Assembly: GCA_902475025.1 (NCBI GenBank)
Contig: CABRXX010000014.1
Coordinates: forward strand, 1-56,820
Length of the DNA stretch: 56,820 nucleotides
Direction: 5' to 3'
From: Merdiplasma sp905207905
GTDB taxonomy: Bacteria; Bacillota; Clostridia; Lachnospirales; Lachnospiraceae
In this document: in pieces, positions 47,847-56,704 of the stretch
Layout: each line of letters begins with the position of its first letter
How positions within the stretch are numbered: position 1 is the stretch's first letter
The notes under the pieces: model-generated
What the model was told of the DNA's origin: nothing
The model's input: the letters and a program-made list of their open reading frames with translations, nothing else
Database searches by the model: none
Translations under genes and position numbers: made by a program

Positions 47847-50573
47847 ATGAAAAACAGTCAGGGAGATAATGTACGGATACAGCAATTGGAGACAAGGATA
47901 AGTGAGCTTCAGTATGAAAATTCAAGGGTGCAGTCGGAGTACGAAAAGATTTCTAATTCGGTGTCCTGGAAAATCACAAAGCCAATCAGGTGCGTGCTTG
48001 ACGGAGTTGTATATCTGTATAAAGGTGCGGGAAGAGTAGGCAAGCAGGTGAAGAGGCTTGCTTATTTGACAAAGTATACCTTTAAAAATTATGGGCTGAA
48101 AGTGACAGTGTACAAAATTCTGCATGAGGGAAAGAATAACATTGTGCAGTCTCAGAGAGAGATGCAGATTACCAGGCGAGCAGAGACAGATTCGGAATGG
48201 GAAGCGTTTAAAAGATGGCTGGAGGATACGCCGCATAAATTTATTGATATTTTCAGCGTGCCCATGGGCTGGAATACTCCATTGTTTCAGCGGTTTCAGC
48301 ATATCTCTTTACAAGTGGGAAAGTTAGGAGGAATTTCAATTTATGGGGCGCATCCTGTCGTAGATAAAGACGTGGAATTGTATAAGTTTGTTTCTCCTAC
48401 CTTATGTATTGTAAATTTAAATGACGAAGAGATTAAAAAGAAACTATTTCAAATATTGGATACAAGAGATGAGCTGAAATATGTTAGAATTCAGTCGATA
48501 GATTTGGCTACTCAGATTACAGAGATCAATGATTATCTTGACAGAAATTATGAAGTTGTTTATGAGTATATTGATGAGCTGACACCTCAAATCACCGGAA
48601 ACATTCCGGAATTTGTGTTCAAAAGACATGAGGCTCTGCTGCGCAACGAAAGCGTTATTGCAGTTGCCACATCGGATAAATTGTATCATCAGATGAAGCC
48701 GTATCGGAATAAGAATATGGCTATGATCAATAATGGTGTGGATTATGAATTTTGGCATATTGAGAAAAAGAAAGAACAGTGTCCGGCGGATATTCGTGAG
48801 ATCGTGGAGAAAGGAAAGATCATTGTAGGATACCATGGGGCACTTGCAAAATGGGTGGATTATGACCTGTTGAAACGAATTGCTGCCGATGGGCGCTTTG
48901 CATTGCTTTTAATTGGTCATGAGCATGATGAATGCTTAAAGAAGAGTAATATTTTAGATTGTGAAAATGTTTATTATATTGGGGCAAAGCCGTATCATGA
49001 ATTAAATCAGTATTCTATATTTTATGATATTGGAATTCTTCCGTTCCTTATAAATGATATTACCCTGTCTGTTTCTCCAGTTAAAATTTTTGAATACATG
49101 GCCCAGGGCAAGCCTGTGGTAACTTATGCACTTCCAGAATGCCAAAAGTATTCTTCCTGTCTGTGTGCGAAAGATCAGGATGAATTTATGAAGCAGCTGG
49201 ACAAGGCCGTTCAGCTTCGGAAGGATGAGGCATACTTAAAACAGCTGGACAAGGATGCATTGGATAATACCTGGCTGAGTATTACTCAGAAAATGTTGGA
49301 GCTGGTGGAAGCTCATCATGCGGTTGCGCAGACAGATTTTGATGAAGAAAAAGAGGAAAAAATTGCCTTAAAGGATGTTGTCAATTATGATGTAGATGGT
49401 TTTTATAAAGATCGGTATATCAGTCAGATCACCCATATCCCAGATGCGCCCAATCCGAAAGAGTGTGTAGCAATTTCCGAACGCAGCTATGAATATCAGG
49501 AGGGCGATCCAAAGATTATTGCTTATTATCTTACTCAGTTTCATCCGGATCCCCATAATGAAGAGTGGTGGGGAAGAGGAACCACAGAATGGGATAATGT
49601 GATAAGGGCTGTGCCGCAGTTTGAAGATCATTATCAGCCCAGACTGCCAGGAGAACTGGGATGTTATGATTTGAGAATCAAGGAAAATATGCAGCGGCAG
49701 ATCGAAATTGCTAAGATGTACGGAATTTACGGTTTTTCCTTTTATTATTATTGGTTTGACGGCGAACGCTTGTTAGAAAAGCCACTGGAAGATTTTCTGG
49801 CGAATAAAGATTTGGATTTTCCGTTTTCTCTTTGTTGGGCAAATGAGAACTGGACGAGACGTTTTGATGGAACAAATGAAGCAATTTTGATGAAGCAGTC
49901 ATCAGAATTATTGAGCTATAAGAATGTGATAGAAGATATTGCCAGATTTTTGGATGACGAGAGGTACATTAAAGTAAAGGGCAAGAAACTTTTAACGGTA
50001 TACAGACCATCGCTGATGCCGGACGCGCAGGCGGTGCTGGCTTATTGGAGAGATTACTGCAGAGCAAATAATTTAGGAGAACTTTATATTATTGCAGTGA
50101 AAGAAAACACAGTGGAGACAGATTGGCTGGCCAAGGGCTTTGATGCAGTTTCAGAATTTCATCCAGGAACGTTATATCAGAATTGTAAAAATATAACAAG
50201 GGATCTTCAATATATCCGAAGAGATTTTGCAGGAGAGGTTTTCTCTTATGGGGATATCGTGAAAAATAAAAAGTATTTCCGATATAATTATGCAAAATTG
50301 TATCGTGCTATTATGCCTATGTGGGATAACACTGCCAGAAGAAATCATAAAGGAATGATTTTCCAGGGCTCCACGCCCAAGCTATACAAAAAATGGCTGA
50401 AGGATATTATCCAGGAGCAGAAAGAACGGGATGATTTAGATGATAGGCTTTTATTTGTAAACGCCTGGAATGAATGGGGAGAAGGTGCCTACCTGGAACC
50501 AGATAAGAAATACGGATATGCTTATTTAAATGCTACGAGAGAGGCAATCGAAGAGAGCAGAGGAAGAGAATAG
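47847..50573 (+). CDS. Multidomain protein: coiled coil, GT-B glycosyltransferase and WbsX/GH99-like domain
   Basis: A 908-residue protein. Residues about 5-40 form a short coiled coil followed by the SWKITKPIR motif common to capsule glycosyltransferases. Residues about 115-500 are a GT-B transferase: VIAVATSDKLYHQMKPYRNK, MINNGVDYEFWHI, GKIIVGYHGALAKWVDYDLL and FLINDITLSVSPVKIFEYMAQGKPVV with the donor-site acidic residue. Residues about 545-905 are a WbsX (GH99-like) domain: IAYYLTQFHPDPHNEEWWGRG, TEWDNV, GIYGFSFYYYWFDG, LCWANENWTRRFDG and FVNAWNEWGEGAYLEPD. WbsX domains occur in O-antigen loci and are thought to transfer or cut mannose-like residues. The fusion would couple two steps; what each half uses is unknown. 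Confidence 0.9.
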   Translation: MKNSQGDNVRIQQLETRISELQYENSRVQSEYEKISNSVSWKITKPIRCVLDGVVYLYKGAGRVGKQVKRLAYLTKYTFKNYGLKVTVYKILHEGKNNIVQSQREMQITRRAETDSEWEAFKRWLEDTPHKFIDIFSVPMGWNTPLFQRFQHISLQVGKLGGISIYGAHPVVDKDVELYKFVSPTLCIVNLNDEEIKKKLFQILDTRDELKYVRIQSIDLATQITEINDYLDRNYEVVYEYIDELTPQITGNIPEFVFKRHEALLRNESVIAVATSDKLYHQMKPYRNKNMAMINNGVDYEFWHIEKKKEQCPADIREIVEKGKIIVGYHGALAKWVDYDLLKRIAADGRFALLLIGHEHDECLKKSNILDCENVYYIGAKPYHELNQYSIFYDIGILPFLINDITLSVSPVKIFEYMAQGKPVVTYALPECQKYSSCLCAKDQDEFMKQLDKAVQLRKDEAYLKQLDKDALDNTWLSITQKMLELVEAHHAVAQTDFDEEKEEKIALKDVVNYDVDGFYKDRYISQITHIPDAPNPKECVAISERSYEYQEGDPKIIAYYLTQFHPDPHNEEWWGRGTTEWDNVIRAVPQFEDHYQPRLPGELGCYDLRIKENMQRQIEIAKMYGIYGFSFYYYWFDGERLLEKPLEDFLANKDLDFPFSLCWANENWTRRFDGTNEAILMKQSSELLSYKNVIEDIARFLDDERYIKVKGKKLLTVYRPSLMPDAQAVLAYWRDYCRANNLGELYIIAVKENTVETDWLAKGFDAVSEFHPGTLYQNCKNITRDLQYIRRDFAGEVFSYGDIVKNKKYFRYNYAKLYRAIMPMWDNTARRNHKGMIFQGSTPKLYKKWLKDIIQEQKERDDLDDRLLFVNAWNEWGEGAYLEPDKKYGYAYLNATREAIEESRGRE

Positions 50574-50649
50574 CAGTAGCATTAGGAAGCGCAATTTCGA
50601 GGAATACTATATCTGAAAGTTGTGATTATGAATTGAGGGAGGAACGGTA

Positions 50650-52075
50650 GTGGTATTTAGCTCAAATGTTTTTTTGTTCATTTTTTTGCCGATAGTATTG
50701 GGGCTGTATTTTATATCGCCAAAAAAAATGAAAAATAACGTATTACTTCTTGCAAGTCTGTTTTTTTATTTCTGGGGGGGGTGCCGGATACTTTTTTGTA
50801 ATGCTACTTTCTATTGCATTGAATTACTTTTCTGGTATTGGAATATATGTAGCGAAAAGAAGAAAAAACGATTTTTTGAAAAAGACGGTCTTGTGCCTTA
50901 GCGTTATCGGAAATTTAGGAATCTTGTTTTATTTTAAGTACTTAGATTTTTCAATAACAATATTAAATGATTTGTTTCATACGGCAATACCACTCAGGAA
51001 TATTGTATTGCCTATTGGTATTTCATTCTTTACATTTCAGGGAATGACGTATGTAATTGATTATTATCGTGGAGAAGTAGAGGTTCAAAAAAACATATTA
51101 AATGTTGCATTATATATATCACTTTTTCCTCAGCTTGTCGCAGGACCGATTGTTCGGTATAAAGATGTAAATTCTCAAATAGAAAGCAGAAGCGTGACCA
51201 TAGACTTGTTTTCTTCTGGGGTGCAGCGTTTTATGCTGGGGCTAGGGAAAAAAGTATTGGTTGCCAATACGATGGCAGTTATTGCAGACAATATATTTAA
51301 CAGTGCAGATTACTCCGGATTACTTACAAGTACTGCATGGTTAGGAATTATTTGCTATACTCTTCAGATTTATTTTGACTTTGGAGGGTATAGCGATATG
51401 GCTATTGGACTTGGAAGAATGTTTGGTTTTGAGTTCAAAGAAAATTTTAATCTGCCATATATTTCACGCAGTATTACTGAATTTTGGAGAAGATGGCATA
51501 TTTCTCTATCTTCTTTTTTCAGAGATTATTTATATATTCCTTTGGGCGGAAATCGAAAAGGAAATGTGTATGTTAATCTATTTATTGTATTTTTAGCTAC
51601 AGGATTATGGCATGGGGCATCGTTGAATTTTGTTCTATGGGGGATTTATCATGGCGGTTTTATGCTTATTGAGAGAATTTGTAAAAAACATTACAGAATA
51701 AGAGACGGAAAATTATTCTCTTTCTTTTCTCACATTTATACGGTACTTGTAGTTATGGTCGGCTGGGTTCTTTTTAGAGCAGATACGTTGTCAAGGGCAG
51801 TAGAATATCTTGGAAGAATGTTTTCTTTAGAGAAGATTGGGCAACCAATATTTTCTGCATCCTATTATTTGAATGGATTTTCCATAGCTATTTTAATTAT
51901 CGGAATAATAGCGTCAACCAAAATTCCCAGAGTAATTCATGCTAAGATAAAAGAATGGATACGTCCCCAAATTTATGAAATCATAAAAGTGGTTGTTTTT
52001 ATTTGTTACAGTTTGTTTGTGTTTATACGAGTATTGACATCCACCTATAATCCGTTCATCTATTTTAGATTTTGA
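50650..52075 (+). pseudogene. MBOAT O-acyltransferase gene frameshifted at an 8-G tract
   Basis: Two overlapping frames make one AlgI/DltB-type membrane O-acyltransferase. The first frame starts at GTG 50650 (GGGAGG upstream) with MVFSSNVFLFIFLPIVLGLYF, the typical MBOAT start, and runs out of frame at 50901. The second frame supplies the rest, including NIVLPIGISFFTFQGMTYVID, FPQLVAGPIVR and the catalytic-histidine region ATGLWHGASLNFVLWG. The crossover is at GGGGGGGG (50774-50781): with seven Gs the frame reads FFYFWGGAGYFFVMLLS without interruption and gives 474 residues, normal for the family. So this is either OFF by slipped-strand phase variation, a real mutation, or a sequencing error. 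Its partner DHHW protein follows 17 bp later. Confidence 0.9.
50774..50781 (+). repeat. G8 homopolymer at the MBOAT frameshift
   Basis: Eight consecutive Gs in strongly AT-rich DNA. Loss of one G restores the full acyltransferase frame. This is the kind of tract that underlies phase variation of surface modification genes in other bacteria. Confidence 0.85.
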
Positions 52076-52092
52076 CATAGGAGAAAATCAGC

Positions 52093-53256
52093 ATGAAAAA
52101 AGCAATTTCAATAGTTTATACTATTATATTTATTATTTTTTTGATCACCCCATTATTGCTGTTTAATCATGACCCGGAAGCCGTTTCCTTTTTGGAAAAT
52201 AAAAAATTGGCATCTAAGCCAAAGTTAATGGTGGATCATGAGCTAAATACAGAGTATTTGAAGCAGTTAGAAGCATATATTGACGATAATATCGGAATGA
52301 AGCAGGAAGCAATACAGGCAAATTTGCTGATTTTATACAAATTATTTCATACTTTGGATGTTCCCAATTACATGATGGGAAAAGAGGGGAATATTTTTTA
52401 TACAAATAACGGATATGCGCCTCAGGTTTGGTCTGGAACAATCCATTTTAGTGAGGGAGAGAAGCAGACTATGACGGATGCTTTTCTGAATTTTTCGGAT
52501 TGGCTTGCTGATCTGGATGCAAAATTAATTGTGATGGGGATACCGGATAAAGAAAATATTTACCCAGAGGTATATCCCGATTCAGTAAAAAGATATAGTG
52601 AGGTTACTCAATTTGATGACTTGTTGAATTACATGCGGGAGTTTGAGGAACTTAATGTTTTGGATATAAAATCTGCATTATTGCAGGCAAAGGATGAGGG
52701 CAAAGATTTATATTATAAAGCATTTGATTGTACGCACTGGAATTTTTGGGGTATGTATATAGGATATTGTAATTTAATGGAACGATTACAACAGGACGAT
52801 CCTCTTCTGAAAATTGTTTCAAAGGAAGAATTGAATATTATAGAGGAAGAAACCAGTACTATGGAGCATTTGCAGAAATCTGAATTATTGTCTGAATATA
52901 TTTCTTTTGATGATGTAAAGTATGAATATCGTATAACAAATCCATGCGGTATTGAATGTGATACGTTTCCCGGAAAGTTCGAGGTGGAAAATGGTGAAAT
53001 CTATTATCATTATACAAATCCAGAATTAGATAATGGGAAAACGTTAAGTATAATAGGAGATTCGTATATATACGGACAGATGTTGCCGTTATTGGGAGAG
53101 AGTTTTGAGGATGTTTATTTTTTGCAGCCGCAAACGGGAACCCAAATCAGAAAATTTATACAAGAATCAAAACCAGATTATGTTTTATATGAAGCTGTAG
53201 AACGTGCATTTTATTATTATGTAGTATTAGAACGTTTACAAGAAGTAGTAGCATAA
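52093..53256 (+). CDS. DHHW/AlgX-like SGNH-fold protein, acetylation partner of the MBOAT
   Basis: A 387-residue protein with an N-terminal signal anchor (AISIVYTIIFIIFLITPLLLF) and an extracytoplasmic SGNH-hydrolase-like domain of the DHHW/AlgJ/AlgX type: GKEGNIFYTN, the VMGIPDKENIYPE strand, the DCTHWNFWGMYIGY motif with the paired D and H, and SIIGDSYIYGQMLPLL carrying the nucleophilic serine of the GDS motif. In alginate-type systems the MBOAT passes acyl groups across the membrane and such a protein places them on the polymer. The MBOAT gene immediately upstream is frameshifted in this sequence, so this protein may lack its donor unless the frame is restored. Confidence 0.87.
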   Translation: MKKAISIVYTIIFIIFLITPLLLFNHDPEAVSFLENKKLASKPKLMVDHELNTEYLKQLEAYIDDNIGMKQEAIQANLLILYKLFHTLDVPNYMMGKEGNIFYTNNGYAPQVWSGTIHFSEGEKQTMTDAFLNFSDWLADLDAKLIVMGIPDKENIYPEVYPDSVKRYSEVTQFDDLLNYMREFEELNVLDIKSALLQAKDEGKDLYYKAFDCTHWNFWGMYIGYCNLMERLQQDDPLLKIVSKEELNIIEEETSTMEHLQKSELLSEYISFDDVKYEYRITNPCGIECDTFPGKFEVENGEIYYHYTNPELDNGKTLSIIGDSYIYGQMLPLLGESFEDVYFLQPQTGTQIRKFIQESKPDYVLYEAVERAFYYYVVLERLQEVVA

Positions 53257-53497
53257 TTTGCTATAAATTTTAGATATATTAAAAGAGAGACTAGTATTAG
53301 CAGTTACTTAGAAATAAGCTATTGATTTTCTATATAATTAATATACAAATGCAATCACAGTATCTTAGGTACATTGATGATAGGACAAGACATGGGATTG
53401 TTTTAGATTTGTATTTATTTAAGTGACATTTTGAAAAAGATTAGTTTCATTTTAAATGCCTGCAAAATATGTTACTAATAGAAAGGGAAGACTGCAA

Positions 53498-55284
53498 ATG
53501 AAAAAAGGCAGAAAAATCAGGATCTGTTTAATGGCTTGCGGTATATCAAGTACCATCTCTATTTTGAGCTTACTATTGTCCACATATTTGTATGAAGAGA
53601 TGTTTTTAGGATATTTTGAAAATATTTTTATATTTATACTAAATACACTTCCCATACTATTTTTCTATTTTCTTTTTTATTTTGTAATGAAACGAGAATG
53701 GATTTCATATTTAATTACAATTTCTTTAGTATTGGGAGGGGCGACGGCAAATTATTATAAAATTGTATTTAGAGATGATCCTTTGATGTTTGGCGATTTA
53801 ACGCTTATAAAAGAGGCGAAGAATTTACTGGGAAATTATGAACTTTTTTTAGACTTTAAGCTGGTGTTTGTTTGGTTGACAGCATTAATTATTTTGATTG
53901 CGCTGTTTTTTAGAAAAAAAGAAAATATGACATGGAATTTTAGGATAATCGGAGCATGCGCATCGCTTATAGGTTTGATAGGGACATATGGCTTGATAAC
54001 AGATAATACAATATATGAAAGTACAGAAAGTCCGTCTTTACAAGATGCTGGAAATCAAACAGAACAATTTGCCAGCAGGGGTTTTGTATATTCATTTATT
54101 CGTAGTGCATCCTATCGTTATGCGAAACCAAAAGATTATAAGAAAAGTGATATGGAGAAAGTAGTGGCTTCCTTGGAGTATCATGATATTCCAGAAGAAA
54201 AAAAGATAAATATAATTGCAGTTATGTTAGAGGCATATAATGATTTTAGTAAATTCGAAGAAGTCAATTTTGAAAATAACCCTTATATTAAATGGGAAAA
54301 ATTAAAGGAAGAGTCTTATAGTGGTGAAATTGTAACGAATATTTTTGCAGGAGGAACAATAAATACTGAACGGTCATTTGTTACGGGTGCAATGAACTTG
54401 CCGGATTTTAGAAAAAAGACGAATACTTATATAACGTATTTTGATGAGCAGGGATATGTTACAGAGGGAATTCATCCCTATCATGGATGGTATTATAATA
54501 GAAAGAATATTAATTTTAATTTAGGGTTTCAGAAGTATTATTTTTATGAGGATATTTTTGCTCCAAACGGCATTTATTTGGATGCTGGAAAGGGGCTGAT
54601 GCCTGTTATTTCTGACAATATATTATTTGATACTATTTATGATTTGTATGAGGAAAATAAAAAAACGGGCAAACCATATTTAAATTTCAGTGTTTCTTTA
54701 GCTATGCACGGAGCCTATCCTGTAGATGTAGTGACAAAAAAAGATACTTAAAATGGGAAGATAACTATACAGAAGAAGAGTATAATATATGCAATTATTA
54801 CTTTGAACAAGTAGAAAAAACAAATGAGGCCATCAGCAGATTTGTAGAGCGTTTTAGAGAAGAGGAGCCTGTAGTTATAGTTTTTTTTGGAGATCACAAT
54901 CCCTGGTTAGGAAATAATAACAGTGTGTATGATATGTTGGGAATTAATTTAGAAACCGATGAGCAGGAGGGATTTTATAATTATTATTGTACACCCTACC
55001 TATTTTGGGCCAATGACAGCGCTAAGGAATGCTTACAGAAAAAAATTGAAGGTGAGGGAGGCATTCTCAGTGCCTGTTTCTTAATGAATGAATTATTTGA
55101 AGTTTTAGGCTATGAAGGCAATCAGTTTATGCAGGCATCAAATCAACTGTATGAGGTGTTGAATGTGATACAAGGGCCATTTTATCAATCTCAAGGGAAT
55201 ATACTCGGTAAATTGTCAGAAACTGAAAGTGATTTGTTGACACAGTTTGAAAAAATACAGTATTATTGGCTGAAAGAGCGATAG
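53498..55284 (+). pseudogene. LtaS-like phosphoglycerol transferase gene frameshifted at a 7-A tract
   Basis: Two frames together encode a lipoteichoic-acid-synthase-like sulfatase-superfamily protein of nearly 600 residues. The first frame (start ATG 53498 with AAAGGG upstream, stop at 54751) has five membrane helices and the catalytic region NIFAGGTINTERSFVTGAMNLP, where the threonine in GGT would be the nucleophile. It stops after VTKKDT. The second frame continues at KKRYLKWEDNYTEEEYN and contains the metal-binding FFGDHNPWLG, then runs to 55284. The crossover is at AAAAAAA (54736-54742); eight As would join the frames. The truncated form lacks the GDHN metal site and should be inactive. 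As with the MBOAT gene, phase variation, decay or sequencing error are the options. Confidence 0.88.
54736..54742 (+). repeat. A7 homopolymer at the LtaS-like frameshift
   Basis: Seven As in GTGACAAAAAAAGAT. One extra A would make the frame continue as VTKKRYLKWED, rejoining the sulfatase-fold C-terminus. A-runs of this length are common in AT-rich DNA, so the case for programmed slippage is weaker than for the G8 tract. Confidence 0.75.
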
Positions 55285-55405
55285 AGGGAAGCGCTAAGAT
55301 TCAAATCAAAGCATTTTATACAAGAATAAAGGGTTGACTGTATTCTCAAGATATTTTTGGCTAAAGTTGTTTCTAACGGAATATTTGTTTTGAGCAGGTA
55401 AAAAA

Positions 55406-56293
55406 TCAAATTTTAGGCACAATAAAAGAAACCGCCTGATGAAGATTGCGGATACACACGTTACTGTGCTCTCCGCCAAATTCGCCATCACGTGTCCAAG
55501 GAACATTTTTATCAAAGATGATTTGAAGTTCAGAGGTTTTAAAAGCTATAATATAGTCATTAGCATCTCCGGTAAGAAGGGCATTTATAATGCCGGGCCA
55601 GTCAATGAAACTATCTGGCATTCGGATGAAAGTTACTTCAAAGAGACCGTCATTGAGGGAAATATTCTGACCGGTGATGCTTTTAAAGCCCCCCACAGAA
55701 TTAGAATTTGTAATCATTCCAAATATAAATTCCCCAGCCCCGGATTTTTCGGGGCTTTTAAATTTTAAATGCCAGCTCTTTAAAGAGGACAGGCTTTTTA
55801 CTCCTTCCAGAATATAGGCAATATGTCCAAGGATATTTTTTAGGTCTTGTTTGGTTTCATAAGAGACATTGGTAAAAGCACCAAAAGCCGCTACATAGAT
55901 AAAGTATTCCTCATTTATTTTTCCGATGTCACAGGGAAAAAGATTCCCATTGATAAGCGTATCAAGTGAAGCAGAAATCTGCTTTGGGATGTTCAGAGTG
56001 TTGGCAAAATCATTTGTGTTGCCAGTTGGAATATAGCCGATCGGAAGCCGGAGACTTCCGCCGACAACACCAGACACCACCTCGCTGAGGGTGCCGTCTC
56101 CGCCGCTGCATAAAATGAGGTCAAAAGATTTTCCGTATTTTAAAACAAATTTAGAAGCATCCTGATTTCCCTGGGTAACATGTACAGAGATTTCCAGATT
56201 CATACTGCTGAGTTTTTCAATGATATCTGCCAAATGGGTCCGGATTTGTCCTTTTCCAGATTTGGGATTATAGATAAAAAGTAATTTTTTCAT
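55406..56293 (-). CDS. Diacylglycerol kinase / YegS-family lipid kinase
   Basis: A 295-residue lipid kinase of the DagK/DgkB/YegS family on the minus strand. It starts KKLLFIYNPKSGKGQIRTHL, has CSGGDGTLSEVVSGVVG (the GGDGT nucleotide-binding motif) and PIGYIPTGNTNDFANTLNIPK, then the usual beta-sandwich domain and the late RDGEFGG motif. It would phosphorylate diacylglycerol or a similar lipid. Start ATG 56293 fits the family N-terminus; a GTG at 56308 in frame touches the GGGGA box and is an alternative. Its promoter is at 56342-56370. It converges on the LtaS-like gene, whose reaction releases diacylglycerol, an appealing functional link. Confidence 0.9.
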   Translation of the reverse strand: MKKLLFIYNPKSGKGQIRTHLADIIEKLSSMNLEISVHVTQGNQDASKFVLKYGKSFDLILCSGGDGTLSEVVSGVVGGSLRLPIGYIPTGNTNDFANTLNIPKQISASLDTLINGNLFPCDIGKINEEYFIYVAAFGAFTNVSYETKQDLKNILGHIAYILEGVKSLSSLKSWHLKFKSPEKSGAGEFIFGMITNSNSVGGFKSITGQNISLNDGLFEVTFIRMPDSFIDWPGIINALLTGDANDYIIAFKTSELQIIFDKNVPWTRDGEFGGEHSNVCIRNLHQAVSFIVPKI

Positions 56294-56341
56294 AATAAAT
56301 GTAAACACTCCCCAGGATCAATGCGTAAATGAAATACTGAT

Positions 56342-56370
56342 ACTATATCACAAATAATGTGGAATTCCAA
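56342..56370 (-). promoter_or_regulatory. Promoter of the diacylglycerol-kinase-family gene
   Basis: On the minus strand TTGGAA (56370-56365), 17-bp spacer, TATAGT (56347-56342), about 50 bp upstream of the start. The remaining part of the 56294-56704 gap holds only the promoter at 56614 and no gene that I can support. Confidence 0.6.
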
Positions 56371-56613
56371 GAACTTAACGTTAAAATGTAGGGAAACGGA
56401 CTATTTTGAAGTTCTTGAAAAAAGTTTTTATGAGGATACAATGATTGAAAAGTGATTGTTTGCAATGGCAGGACGAGATGCTTTTTGAAGCCAGGAAGTA
56501 TTATTTATATGGTGGACTTATAAACCTTAGAAAGAGAGAAGGTATGGTCTAAGGTTGTAGACGGTCAGTATATAGTAATCATGAAATATCCTGTACAATC
56601 ATAGTTTTTTCAC

Positions 56614-56642
56614 TTGCCTTCCAGATTTTTTAACGATAGAAT
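56614..56642 (+). promoter_or_regulatory. Candidate promoter of the Rpn-type gene
   Basis: TTGCCT (56614-56619), 17 bp, TAGAAT (56637-56642). It lies about 60 bp upstream of the ribosome binding site of the gene at the right edge. Confidence 0.45.
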
Positions 56643-56704
56643 ATAATCACAAAATGATTGTAATTAAAATTTAGAATATAAGAGACTAGAAAACCAAGGA
56701 GGAA

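Noticed and set aside
17793..55284. A Wzx/Wzy-dependent polysaccharide pathway.
   Set aside because: I see no Wzx flippase, Wzy polymerase or initiating phosphoglycosyltransferase in the window; two Wzm/Wzt-type ABC exporters are present instead.
56452..56559. A short frame (LKSDCLQWQDEMLFEARKYYLY...) upstream of the Rpn-type gene.
   Set aside because: It has only 35 codons, a TTG start without a ribosome binding site, and no recognisable domain.
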